A stretch of 64,000 nt of DNA from Lumbricus rubellus. Taxonomy: Eukaryota > Annelida > Clitellata > Crassiclitellata > Lumbricidae. Position 1 is the first letter of the stretch. The number at the start of each line of letters is the position of its first letter. The stretch lies in contig OX243815.1 in NCBI GenBank assembly GCA_945859605.1, positions 23,166,684-23,230,683 of the forward strand. The letters are read 5' to 3'. Below, in pieces: positions 11,573 through 22,470 of this stretch. The notes under the pieces are model-generated. The model was not told the DNA's origin and searched no databases. It saw only the letters and a program-made list of their open reading frames with translations. A program made the translations under genes and the position numbers.

Positions 11573-14035
11573 TAGTGTGGTCCAAAAAAATTAAATTCAA
11601 GCTAGAATCCAAGACTAAGTCCCAGTTTGTTAGACTTGTTATTAGTATTATTGAGACCAAATTTCAGCCCCAGATTCGGACTAGAAGGCGGTGCTTGATG
11701 ACACACAAAAATTACCACGTAGTAGTATCAGCTAGAAATCTTGATACCTTTCTTCTTTGGTCAAAAACTCAACATAGCCTATGTCATGTAGATGAGCTTG
11801 AAATAGTTTCTGTTGTTTATTTGTATGTGCACCTGTTATAGCGCCCCTTCAAGCCCCTACTCAGAGGCACTCCCGACTGCAGAGCTGACACTGCATCGGA
11901 GTTTCATGCCGAAGCGCTTAGCAATTGCGAGTGAAGGGCTTGCAACTTGAGATGGATTCGAACCTCTGTCTTCAAGGCAATGACACCACTACTACACCAC
12001 CGCGCCCCACGTTGTGTTATCATACTTACCAGAATCAACACTACACAGTTAGTAACTGTTGTTAAGCCATTAAGTGACAAGTGTATTTTATGGAAATGAA
12101 ACTTCTGGTGATTTGATCATGAAGGATTGAGATTTTTGGTGCCAATTTCTGCAGCACTTATGTAGTCTACTATCCTTCTGTCCTGCGCTTTCATGGAGTA
12201 CCATTAACAAGGAATGCTTAAGAAGACCAGGATGGAGTGTGCCGAAGTTGAAAGATCTGATTTTGTACCACCAGATTATCCAGTGGTAGCACACTGGATG
12301 GGAAATTCCTACCCGAGATCTTCAGAGCAGGAAATGTTAACCGCCTGCCAGTGCTGGTTTCAGGTGATGGTGTGTATAAACTCTTAGGCCCAAATTAGCT
12401 TCAGTGGCAGGATGCAATTCAAATCCAAAGCAGTTCGTTATTTTCTGGAGTTATGGAAACTCACTGATAATATGCAGGCCCAGAACTTTGATACATCATT
12501 ATGCCAGCACCGGAATTTTCAAAAGTGCACGATTTTGCATGAAATCAAGATAGGTCAAGAGTTCCTGTGGCTGACCTTCATGTGATGGAATTGATTTTGG
12601 CCATAAGCCTTCTGCAAGTTCCTGTGATTTATCGAATTCACAATATATTCCAATGTTTAAAAGATTTAATGCTGCTTGGTAAGGTGTGACACTTGACAAC
12701 ATCTTAGTACTGGAAGTCACATCCGGTACTGAAGCCCTCCACGCAAGAGTATTCAGTTTTCTCAAGTACTTTGCTGAAATAAAGTCAGTTTTAGATAAAT
12801 TAACAAGAACTCATTCAGATATCAATGGTTGACATTGGAAGTCAGTCTTCAATAAGAAACTGGAGTCCAATAATAAAAATGCACATTGGATGGCCAGGTT
12901 ACTGTATGACATCAAAATATACCTTTTAGTGCCCAACAAAGTCAACATGATGTAATCAATCTAATTAAGAAGAAAAAACTCGGATTCATCAACTTAGGCT
13001 ATGTAATTTGGTGGCCTTCGTCACACAAGGGCATGGCTAAAAGACTTGCTGTTTTAGCTGCAGGACAAGATCCTTCAATATGGACATATATAGAAAATAC
13101 GAGTCCGTTGCCCATGCAGGAGATCAGCTTTGCTTCCATGAAGGTCCTAGAAAACCACCAGTAGTACCTTTCAGATGAGGTTGAAGGTCTGTTATGTGGC
13201 TATTTGCCCATAACAGACAAGGTTAAATATTCCACAGAATAACTGTGAAGCTTGGTGAAAGGATGGTGAGGCTTAGTGATATGGCGCTGAAAAAGGAGAT
13301 TGCATGGGTGATTTTGCATCTCAGCAAATGAGGACGCTACCATCACGCCTGAAGATTGGTGATTTCTTTTTACACTTCCACCAGAAAAATAGATCGAGAA
13401 AGAGGATTACAAAAAAGGCAGAGACTTAATTCAACAATAGAGTGTTGAACAGCATGTCTTAGAGATGTGAGAAGTTGTTTGAGGAATTCAATTGGCTTAT
13501 CACTGATGTTGTTGAAAAGCCAAGTGGTCGGGGGAAGTAGGAAAGCTGTCCCCACTCACTCATTAAAGAAATCTGCTGTTGACACAGTGCCTGCTTACAG
13601 TGCTTAGACTTCTGCATTATAAGGACTTTATCGGATGTTGAAGTAAGAAAACGAGAACTATCGACATTCATGGACTTAACGATGTTTTTGACAATTTTTA
13701 ACATTTCTAATTTTTCAAACCAACTCAAATTTTAGATTTAATACTGGCCAATTGCTTAAGTACCACACATATTGTCATATTACAGCAATATTTGATTTAT
13801 ATTGAAAGAAACTACGATTGTATAGGAATGTATGCTCGACACATTATTTTTGTACAATTAACGTCTATACACTGGCCCATGCAAAGTAACACAGTCGCTT
13901 AGCACCGCCTTCTAGTTGGAATAGGAAGCTGAAATTTTGTCTCAATGATACTATTGACAGGTCTAACAAACTGAGAGGTAGTCTTGGTTTCTGGCTTGAA
14001 CTTTATTTTTTACCATGTATCTGTGAACCACACTA
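11573..14035. mobile_element. hAT-like DNA transposon, about 2.46 kb, decayed, 8-bp TSD
   Basis: Terminal inverted repeats of about 125 bp: the left end (TAGTGTGGTCC..., to about 11697) matches the reverse complement of the right end (about 13893-14035, ...CCACACTA) with scattered changes. A perfect 8-bp duplication AAGCACAC flanks it (11565-11572 and 14036-14043). Internal frames (minus 12088-12294, 12499-12765, 13459-13728) are short, broken and not recognisable as a transposase. A SINE is nested at 11837-12009. Superfamily assignment rests on the 8-bp duplication only; P-type elements also make 8-bp duplications. Confidence 0.85.
11837..12009 (-). mobile_element. tRNA-derived SINE (family 1) nested in the hAT-like element
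   Basis: On the minus strand it starts with a tRNA-like head (GGGGCGCGGTGGTGTAG). It has a perfect RNA polymerase III B box, GGTTCGAATCC (11954-11964). It ends in the tail 'cctctgagtag...cttgaag.ggcgctata'. That tail matches the 3' end of the LINE at 25683-25960, which suggests trans-mobilisation by that LINE family. Confidence 0.85.
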
Positions 14036-14040
14036 AAGCA

Positions 14041-14093
14041 CACACACATACACACATACACACATACACACATACACACACCACTGACTCACT

Positions 14094-14125
<32 letters not shown>

Positions 14126-14140
14126 CCCACCAACACACTA
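14041..14140 (+). repeat. (CA)n microsatellite
   Basis: ACAC repeats with TACA interruptions, next to the right target duplication of the hAT-like element. Confidence 0.95.
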
Positions 14141-14300
14141 TCTACAGTTCTACACAGTCAATGGCTGTTTCCTCTGTCACTTGACAAAAATCTTTCCCAC
14201 ACTGAATTAATAGAGACCTGTAAACAACCCCTTTCAGTAATGTTGCTGTCAAATTGGGCAGATAACAAAAGTACCGTAAAGGTTGTTTGCAATATACACA

Positions 14301-14639
14301 CAGGGGCGGATCCAGGGAGGCCAATCCGGCCATGCCCCCCCCCCATTGAAAACTGCCATGGGACGTGGCCCCCCCATTTGGTCCGAAATTGGCAATACGA
14401 ATATGGGTACAATGGATATTGGCCCCCCCCCTATTCGGAAAATTGTATGGGACGTGGCCCCCCGCTCGGTTTTGAAGTTGAGGACTAAAAAAAAAGGTCA
14501 TCAACTTTTTTGGCGGATGAACTGGTATGTTTTTCCCGAAAAATTTGGCAGATGACTAAAAAAACCTTTTTCTTAGAAATTTTCTTGGTTTTTCCCAAGA
14601 TTTTGGCCCCCCCTAAAAACAGTTCTGGATCCGCCACTG
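14301..14639. mobile_element. hAT-like MITE, 339 bp, 8-bp TSD
   Basis: The left end CAGGGGCGGATCCAGG mirrors the right end CTGGATCCGCCACTG. A perfect 8-bp duplication TATACACA flanks it (14293-14300 and 14640-14647). Inside are poly-C runs and the motif 'caactttttttggcgga'-like, also found in the relative at 47014-47289. No coding capacity. Confidence 0.92.
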
Positions 14640-14967
14640 TATACACACACCACATGTACATGTATAAGTACATATGAATAAACTAAATATATCCTATTGC
14701 TCTTTGTTCCGCCCAGAAGCCACGAAACTGTATATTTTGTGATTATGTCCTTTATGTAATCGTACTTATTTCTATAATAATTTATGTGCAGATCATAATA
14801 TATAATAATATACATAAATTGATAAAAATCGCATTATGCTTGCACTGCAAATAAATACACGGGTGGGATGTGAGGTTGTGACTCGTTCATTCCATCCGAC
14901 GACCATCCTTTCATCTGAATCCATGAAATCATCTCTGGAAGATATCAGTTGGTCATTGTTGCTCTGG

Positions 14968-14972
14968 TTGTT

Positions 14973-15007
<35 letters not shown>

Positions 15008-15028
15008 CATCGTTGTTGTTGTTACTGT
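14968..15028 (+). repeat. (TTG)n microsatellite
   Basis: TTG triplets, reading as poly-Leu (plus) or poly-Asn (minus). The frames over it are not genes. Confidence 0.95.
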
Positions 15029-15513
15029 GGATGTTATGAAGGCACAAAATAGGAACTAATTTTTCATTCGTTGTATAATTTCTATGTGCGTACATATGAA
15101 CTATACATATGTGTGCATGTAGATCTATTGTAAATAGGCTATGTAAGTGCATCTATTATTATGGTGTCATATTAATAACGGTGTGACAGTGATGCTAAAG
15201 GCTGGTTCGCCTGTGTTTTGTTGGATCACGAGGTATACATATAGCCTAGGCCTATAAGTTTCACTTGCGATCGTGACTCGGATAGAGGAAGGACTGTAGT
15301 GTAAAAAAAAACCTTTTTCTTGTCATGTGACTATAATTATAATCCCTGGCGAGAGTTGACAGGGCAGATTGAGGACTCTGACGTTTACCCCGCAATCGAT
15401 CGAGTCGTGCGCTTCCATCGACTTGGCTCGAGCCGCTCGACCGACGATCGACTCGACTTGGCAAAACTAACGATCGATTCGATTTGCAAGCTGACCGAGT
15501 CGACGAATTTTTT

Positions 15514-15726
15514 GTCTTCAAGATTCCTACTTAGAGGCGCTCCCAATTACATAGACTATATATATATACAGCGCGAAAACTGAATCGGAGTTTCACGCCG
15601 AAGAGCGTGAACAATTGCAAGAGAAAGACTTGCTCAGGGTCCCTACGTGGCGGCTTTAGGCGGATTAGAACCTGCAACCTCCCGGCATCAAGACACCAAA
15701 CATGCCAATACACCACCGCGCCCCAC
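15514..15726 (-). mobile_element. tRNA-derived SINE (family 1), second copy
   Basis: On the minus strand it opens GGGGCGCGGTGGTGTATTG. Its B box GGTTCTAATCC (15662-15672) has one mismatch from consensus. The 'gaatcggagtttcacgccg' body and 'ttagaggcgctccc' part match the copy at 11837-12009. A TA microsatellite expansion at 15559-15570 lengthens it. Confidence 0.8.
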
Positions 15727-16165
15727 GTGTGGTCTACGTGACTATGCTATAGGTGGTTTAACTGGTAGGCCTACCGTACATCTGAATACTTCGTGACTAA
15801 GTCTTATTGCATGACTTTTGGTGGTTTTTGTATCACGTGTGGCCAAAGTGAAACTCTCGTATAATATCCGTGATGATTAGTCATGGTTTAATTATAGGCT
15901 ACTTCTCACTAACTTCTGCGTCCATATGGTAGGCCCTACATCGATCCGGTAATCCGGTTGCGCTCCGCCGTATTCAGGGAGCACAAGCAACTGGTGGCGG
16001 TTGAGGCTCCTTCACAAACGAACGAATTACTATATTATGTTGGGCGTCTTGGGAATGTTCGCCGTTCAAAAGTAAAGTTCTCTGTCTGGGTTAAGGAAAG
16101 TTGAGAACGACTCGTGATGTTCTTATAATTGTAACCGTATATCGTCGTCGTCGTCGTGCCCATCC

Positions 16166-16503
16166 TCATTGCTGCGGATCGGGGATCAGAGTCGACGACG
16201 TCATCCTCCTCCATTGCTCTCTGTTCCTCGCGGTCCTCACGCAGTCCACCATCGCCATCCCCGTCCACTCCTCCACGTCATCCATCCATCTTCTTCTCGG
16301 CCTTCCTCGGGCCCTTTTTCCATCCACATAGCCCTGACATATGAATGCCGGCAGCTTGTCTGCTCGGATCATATGTCCGAAGTAGTTCAGCTTCCTTGCT
16401 CTCACCACCTCCAGCAGGCGCCGTTCCGGTTGTATCTCTTCCAGTATAGATTCATTTGTTCTAAATTCCCTCCAGCTGACTCTCAGCATCTTTCTGCCGT
16501 ATA
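16166..16503 (-). pseudogene. 3' fragment of a non-LTR retrotransposon reverse transcriptase (LINE, RTE/jockey-type)
   Basis: A minus frame of 107 codons (16166-16489, continuing a few codons upstream) has the pattern typical of the C-terminal end of LINE reverse transcriptases: 'RRLLEVVRARKLNYFGHMIR', then 'GKRARGRPRRRWMDDVEEWTG', then 'ARNREQWRRM'. It ends in a stop and is followed by a (CGA)n tract at about 16140-16156, plausibly the 3' tail. The upstream polymerase and endonuclease domains are missing, so this is a 5'-truncated dead copy. Confidence 0.88.
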
Positions 16504-16534
16504 TAGCCTACACTATACATAGTTATACTGTTAC

Positions 16535-17143
16535 TATATATGACCCATCTGACCAAAACCAGGCGTAAGTCGGATTTGTACAATATGAGTGTCATATATC
16601 TTCTAAGAGAATAAAGTTTCTTCTTTAAAATGACACATATCGTATGTCTCTGTCCAAAGTTATGGGTAAAAATGTGGTTCGACCGTTCAAATTATAATTC
16701 TGAGAAAAATGCATTGAAAGTTTTCTATAACTTTGAAATGCAAGATTCTTTAGAAGTTTAGAACCATGTTCACAATTAAATAAAATTTGCAAAAAAAACC
16801 AGATTGCATAAGAGGCTAGAGGGAAGTCTGGGCTTTTCACTGATGCCTAATTTATTATGTTAGCCCCATGCCGAATATGGCTACCAATGGCGGGAAAGTG
16901 AAAAATGGCGGGAAAAATTCATCGAATTATTTGAACAATAAAACCACAAAATTATCAAACATATCATTAAAAATAATATTTTTGGAAATTTTTACTTTTA
17001 ATGTGTATAATATAACATATCTATTTATCATTTTCTGTAAAAAACAAAAAAATTTAAAAAATCGGTTTTTTCACATTTCGGTCATTATCTCAGAAGCGTG
17101 AGTTTCGACTTACGCCTGGTTTTAGTCAGATGGGTCATATATA
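16535..17143. mobile_element. Non-autonomous TIR transposon (MITE), 609 bp
   Basis: The first about 38 bp (TATATATGACCCATCTGAC...) are repeated in inverted form at the right end with one difference. The TIRs abut TATA-rich flanks, so the target duplication (TA or TATA) cannot be fixed. No transposase inside; the frame at 16868-17101 is AT-rich and unsupported. Confidence 0.8.
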
Positions 17144-17932
17144 GCCTACACAGCATCTGTTGGCAAGAATATTGGGATGCAGTCTTATCGGGCAGTAGGC
17201 TACAAATATAATTATAGGCTTTGCAGCATCGGCAATAGCCTATAGGCTCACTAATGAACTGTTGCAATCGTGAAGCGAGCGTCAGAGTGATTCATAGTAG
17301 CCTATAATAGTTGCTAATCATAATTATAATTATAGCCAACGGACTATTTTCGCTTTCTCGATACAGCGACGTTAGTGTTTTTCAACGATCGTTGTCAATT
17401 TTGTTAAATGTGAGCGTCGTAGTCTATCTTGCATTAATAAATAATAATTAATTAACGTACTTGTTTGCTGAATTACTTGTCACGACGAGCGAGTTCTTGA
17501 AGTGACTAGTAGAAAATGTAGCTCACCGTTAAAGTGTTAAACAGGAGGGAGTTTCAACAAGCAAGGCTTTTTTTAACGTGCAGTTGTACACAAAATGTGC
17601 AGTTGTAGAAGCACTTCTGTACAGTTAAAACTTGCAAAAAGTCATTGTCCGCCGATTGGAAGTAATTCACCATGGAGGATGGAAAAGGAAAGAAGGGGTT
17701 GTGCATTTTCATTCTGGGGTGTTAAAACACTCAAAACACCCCTAGCCTCTATAGCTTTGTGTTAGGCCTACTGCATTAGGATAATTTTATGTGTAATTGC
17801 ACACATTTCCAGTGATGACGAAGGAATAGCGTAGATCCTGGTTATAGGTAGGTCAAAATGCAAACATGATGTCGCGTGAAACAAAGAGTTTTAGCCTATT
17901 ATTAGGCTTATTCATGAAATACCAGTTTAGTT
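17144..17932. other. Upstream flank of the Ig receptor; holds one 'GTGCAG' repeat copy
   Basis: No gene. The segment 17567-17712 is one copy of a four-member interspersed repeat (see 40783-40960, 22790-22990, 25005-25200). Confidence 0.5.
17567..17712 (+). repeat. Interspersed 'GTGCAG' repeat, copy 1
   Basis: Starts 'ttttttaacgtgcagttg' and ends 'gaaggggttgtgca'. It carries the conserved core 'aagcacttctgtacagtta' and 'ccatggaggatgg'. Family unknown. Confidence 0.75.
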
Positions 17933-17967
17933 ATATTTAGAGCTATAATAATTATAGCTCTAAATAT
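17933..17967. promoter_or_regulatory. Perfect 17-bp-arm palindrome upstream of the Ig receptor
   Basis: Arms ATATTTAGAGCTATAAT and ATTATAGCTCTAAATAT are exact reverse complements separated by one A. It lies 75 bp before the receptor start codon. The sequence could form a cruciform or bind a dimeric factor; function is not known. Confidence 0.5.
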
Positions 17968-18041
17968 CTGCATAATGCCGGGTTGTAAATTCGACACGGA
18001 CAAGAAAGATCATTTTTATTTTCGGAATCAGAGACAAACTT

Positions 18042-19643
18042 ATGGCTTTAGAACTTCGTTTCACAGTTATTCTTGTGAGCTTCGTTTTGCTGACATTGCA
18101 GATTGCGTTTTCCACTCAAACGATAACGAGCGTGGAAAGTCACCTGGTGGCAGTTTGTGGAACTAAGGTAATATTACGATGCGTCGATTCTTTTACCACA
18201 AGTGATGTCCACTGGATATACACAAGGCCAAGAGAACAAATAGTCTATATCGTGTCACAAAGAAAGGCCAACTCCGCAGGTCATGCCCAGCATGTCATCG
18301 AAAGCGTCAATCTCAATCACAGTGGAAATTACAAATGCCAGGATCCGAAAGGAAACGATTCAATTGAACTCGTAGTAGTGAGCGATAATTCGAGCTGTAG
18401 ACTTGAACCAGATTCACGAGAGGTCGCTGAACAGGAGTCAGCCGCTACCTTCACTTGCCGACTGAGCTATTCCGGTAATTCAGATCCGTTTCTTCGATGG
18501 ACGAACTCACACAACATCTCCAAAGATGGCGGTACTGTACGACGATCGGAAGCAGTTAATGCCTTCCCGGAAATCGAGTCCAGAATCAACGTAACAAACG
18601 ATGCATTCAACCAGACACCTTATGTCGCTTCCGTTTGTCTTAATCACACCGCAACGAAGTGTCTGCCTTTCTGGCGGTCACCCTCATTGCGAGGTTTCGT
18701 TCCGGTTGCCAACGTAACCGTTGCTATGGTGACCGTGAACACTACAGACGGCGGAAGTAGAAGGGTGTTGAACTGCTCTGCCGTTGGGTTTCCCACTCCG
18801 TCGTATATCTGGGTGGATCCGACAGGTGGAAGAACGCAATGGTCCATTGTTACTCTGTCAGATGCGTTTCCAGGTCTCCACACATACAAGTGCATCGCTT
18901 GGAACACTTTCCGGAACCGGAATTACACGGTCGAATCAGAGGTGAGCATCTACACAGCCGAACCCACACCATCTTCTTACACCGATGAATCAACAACTGC
19001 AGTAGTCGTCATACCAACATCAGCAGCAGCAGCTGCAGCAACAGCAGAGGTATTCATCATTGATGGATTCATGGTCCGCATCTTCGGAGCTGGTCTACTC
19101 GTCTTAGTGGCCATCGTCGCTTTCGCATGCGTCTTCATTGCCGCCATTTTGTTCACGCGACGTAGACGCCACCGCCGCCACCAGATGGAGCCAGGTGCAT
19201 GTCGCCCTCATTCCAATTCTAATTCGGAACTCGTTGGAAGACGAACTGTGGATGACGTGTCCCGCAATGAGACACTCCTGCACATAATATCAATGGCCAC
19301 AGAAAGTGATCGAGGTCTGGAGAAAAATCCGACGTCTGAAGTCTACGATGAAATTCACGACGAATACGAATACGACTACGAGAAATGCTCAAGGTTTATG
19401 GATATGACGACGACTTCTGCGGAGAAGGAAAGGCATGAGTATTCACCACTCGACAGCAGCAGCAGAGGCAGAGGATGCAGATGGGGAACGCCATCGATCG
19501 AAGGTGAAGGTGAAATTGAAATGCCAAGCGAATATATGACAACGGTTGCAGCAGCAGAAGAACTGAAGCCAGTCTGCAGCAGACAGACGCTGACCTACGA
19601 ACCCATCATAGAAGGGCGCCATTACTTAAAGGTCTTGCCTTGA
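18042..19643 (+). CDS. Three-Ig-domain type I transmembrane receptor with ITIM-like tail (single exon)
   Basis: 533 residues, no intron. Residues 1-25 are a signal peptide. Three immunoglobulin-like domains follow, judged by Cys pairs and core Trp: C47-C99 with W58, C139-C199 with W153, C245-C284 with W257. Many N-glycosylation sequons lie between them. A Thr/Ser/Ala-rich stalk (304-335) leads to a membrane segment (about 345-371) and a stop-transfer RRRRHRRH. The cytoplasmic tail (about 160 residues) has eight tyrosines; L517-T-Y519-E-P-I522 fits the ITIM consensus, and V434-Y435-D-E-I438 plus an acidic DEYEYDYE patch may be phosphosites. It likely works as a cell-surface recognition or adhesion receptor signalling through SH2 proteins (inference). 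No orthologue is recognised. The lack of introns across three Ig domains is unusual and suggests retroposition or a lineage-specific family. Confidence 0.85.
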   Translation: MALELRFTVILVSFVLLTLQIAFSTQTITSVESHLVAVCGTKVILRCVDSFTTSDVHWIYTRPREQIVYIVSQRKANSAGHAQHVIESVNLNHSGNYKCQDPKGNDSIELVVVSDNSSCRLEPDSREVAEQESAATFTCRLSYSGNSDPFLRWTNSHNISKDGGTVRRSEAVNAFPEIESRINVTNDAFNQTPYVASVCLNHTATKCLPFWRSPSLRGFVPVANVTVAMVTVNTTDGGSRRVLNCSAVGFPTPSYIWVDPTGGRTQWSIVTLSDAFPGLHTYKCIAWNTFRNRNYTVESEVSIYTAEPTPSSYTDESTTAVVVIPTSAAAAAATAEVFIIDGFMVRIFGAGLLVLVAIVAFACVFIAAILFTRRRRHRRHQMEPGACRPHSNSNSELVGRRTVDDVSRNETLLHIISMATESDRGLEKNPTSEVYDEIHDEYEYDYEKCSRFMDMTTTSAEKERHEYSPLDSSSRGRGCRWGTPSIEGEGEIEMPSEYMTTVAAAEELKPVCSRQTLTYEPIIEGRHYLKVLP

Positions 19644-20759
19644 AAACCAAATATACTACATCACTAGATATATCTATACTACATCACTAGACATATATAT
19701 ACTGCTATGCATGCGTATATATATATTATATATATATATATAAAACCTAGACAAACGTACGATGCAAATGTCTTGCGTAATTATGCAATTCTGTCAACTG
19801 GTCTGAGTGGTCGGTCTGTGACACGGGAGAGTGCGGGTTCGATCCCCGGTCGAGGCGACTTCTTCTTCTGTGTGTAGTGGCCGTGATCAAGTCCGACGCG
19901 CACAATTGCTCTGCAATATGACTGAGCATGCGCCACTGCTCGTACACAGGAAGTGCCAATCCAAAGCCTGGTTGAAGGAGGAGGGCGACGCTAATGATGC
20001 CTGCTGCAGTTATCACACGGTTTCGTTAAACTGAACCTGATATATACAGCTATGTATGCGTACTTTTGTACTGTGAAAAAAAGGTATAATATCAAATGCA
20101 TTTGTATGTCATTGTATTGTTAATGAACCAAAAGAATCTTGTAACAAGACACACGTTGGCCTAATCTCCGGATAACCACACGTGATCCGCTCTGTACAGT
20201 TACTCTGAATATCGAATTAGATACATGTAGGAAATAATCGTCACTCGACTGACGGAAGAAAAGAAAGAAGAAAGAAAGGAAATAATATATTACTATGCCG
20301 TCGTATACAACGGAGATGACTGTGCATCGGGTTTCGACAGAAGCGCATAATATGTCATAATAGGTCATAGCGTATGAGACGACTAGCTATCGAGGTTGCG
20401 CACATCGCATATTATGACAGAGACCGATGCCAGGATCCCATTTTCAGAGGATGACGTGTCTGTGACAATGCATCAAATGGTAACGATTGCGTTTTGCTCA
20501 ACAGTCCATTCATTCATTCATTCATTCATTCATCGACGATGACCTTTTCGAATGTGGTCCGTCCAAAGACCAAGCAGAAACGTTGATTATAAGACCATGG
20601 CCAACTTCACGATAAACCGATCCGTGAAGGTCAACTATAGACTGTCAGATGCAACAGAAATTTTAGGATTAAGAGAATGGAATCCGCATATACTGTATAA
20701 TTATACTTATTTCAGTGAATAATAATTAATTTATCACAATGAACAATTTTTATGTGTAA
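19644..20759. other. 3' flank of the Ig receptor with tandem duplications and a SINE
   Basis: A 'tactacatcactaga' unit is repeated just after the stop (near 19658 and 19678), followed by a TA-rich tract to about 19742. A SINE (19795-20040) follows. The remainder has no supported gene; an ATTC repeat sits at 20507-20532. Confidence 0.5.
19795..20040 (+). mobile_element. tRNA-derived SINE (family 2)
   Basis: An A-box-like 'tggtctgagtgg' at about 19799 is followed by a perfect B box GGTTCGATCCC (19836-19846). The body continues with 'ggttgaaggaggagggcg' and ends 'cgttaaactgaa'. Related tails lie at 58069-58175 and 58995-59090. Spacing and the non-tRNA body argue for a SINE, not a functional tRNA. 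Confidence 0.75.
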
Positions 20760-20767
20760 GATCTGGT

Positions 20768-22055
20768 CATGGGCGTCCGCAGGAATTTTTCTAGGGGGGC
20801 GCAGATTTTTATCCAATTGTTACATGGGCTTAATATAGCTTGTCGAAAGCAACCAATCTCTCCACATTCGTCGCTCGCTCCTTCTGCGCTGGCTCCCTGT
20901 CAATCCGCTGTCACGGAACTCAGCATGCGAAAAATCTTAGACATTCATTGTCAAAACAGTTATGATGGTCAAATTTTATGTGACTGAAATCTGACCTTAC
21001 TCTTGAAGTAACAATTGCAATCATCTGGGGTCTTGTATCCAAATTGATTTATCACTTCCTGAACCCCGCTTTTGTTGGCTGAAATTGTTTCCGACGTACG
21101 AAGACCAAGATGAAGAATATTGTTTCCCTTGCAAGTACGAAGTACAATGTATACAATTGTACATACACTCATTAGGTCTGCATAGAAATAAATAAATAAA
21201 ATAAATAAATAGAAACCTGATAAACGGTCGTCACTGGTTGTTGAACGAATGAATCCATGATTCCATGTTCTGCCATCACATAAGCGTATACTGTATTGAA
21301 TGACCTTAATTTCTGTGGTGCCCGCTGTAGGCCTATATACCGGCATTTTAGTTGTAAAAATATGACCGTTTATAGAACTTAACTTCAAGCGAAAATGAAC
21401 ACCCTTTGACTTCCTGTTCCGCTCTTAACAAATTGCCCTATGCTCTGCCTCGAGCGGGAAGTTTTTGGTCCCTTGTGTTGGGACCTATCTCAATCTGTCA
21501 GCAAGGTCGTAATTTTCTTCCTATAGAGGTGGTGACTAGATTCCTCTGCTCACTACTCATCCCTTCCCTTCTCTCTCCCCTTGCACAGTATACATGTATA
21601 TAATTATAGATATTATATATGCCATTGCCACCCTATCAAATATCAACTATGTGATGTTTCCTCTTCTCTCCCTCCTCCCCCTTTATTTCTCTGTCCCTTC
21701 TACCTCTTCTTCTCTGTCTCTCGCTGGCAACCTCATCTTTCATCCTGTCTCTGAAGCCAACCAAGGCTGAATGACTGAGTCAACGCATCGTGTAGCCCTA
21801 TAAGAATAACGCACCTCTTCGGCTCTTCCTATAGTATATATAGATATGTATTATATGGTTATAGTACATCAGGACCCTAGGAATGCAGTATAGTTCCGAA
21901 GCTAGCGGGTTAAAGTGTGGCAAAACGCGTGTTGGCTGGCATAGAGGGAAGAAGCTGCAGTCATGGCTCAGAGACAGTCGCTCCAGTCAGTGCCAATTAA
22001 GTTTATATATATATATGCCTATATATTATAATTGTGTGAATATATATATATACAG

Positions 22056-22102
<47 letters not shown>

Positions 22103-22462
22103 CTATTCGCGTTTCACCGGCTGGATCTGTTATCTCGCAGTGATCGCCTGAAACAACACAAGAGCCGCGGCTAAAGGGAACACGATACCAATTACTTGGC
22201 AAATTAGATGACACGACTGAATGCATTTTGTCGTATATTGGGTTAACAGTATGAATTTCCATATTACCACGAGAAATTCTATAGGCTACCTATATGCTAT
22301 GCGTCCAAAGAAAGATATAAATTATACGTCCAACTTGAAGAACACACAGATAATCACGAGGAAAATCGCATTGTAATAATCATAGCCAAATAATCTAGAG
22401 TTATCTGCAAATATGCGAAAAATCTAGGGGGGCGCACTTGCGCCCCCCTGCGGACGCCCATG
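20768..22462. mobile_element. hAT-like non-autonomous transposon, 1695 bp, 8-bp TSD
   Basis: Both ends carry CATGGGCGTCCGCAGG in inverted orientation. A perfect 8-bp duplication GATCTGGT flanks it (20760-20767 and 22463-22470). The right end also holds a small palindrome 'ggggggcgcacttgcgcccccc'-type at about 22428-22449. Internal sequence includes a (TA)n tract (22032-22100) and no transposase frame. Confidence 0.92.
22032..22100 (+). repeat. (TA)n microsatellite
   Basis: TATATA tract inside the hAT-like element; the Tyr/Ile-rich frames over it are artefacts. Confidence 0.95.
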
Positions 22463-22470
22463 GATCTGGT

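Noticed and set aside
19795..19870. Functional tRNA gene
   Set aside because: Only A- and B-box-like sequences are present; there is no full cloverleaf and the body matches other SINE fragments.
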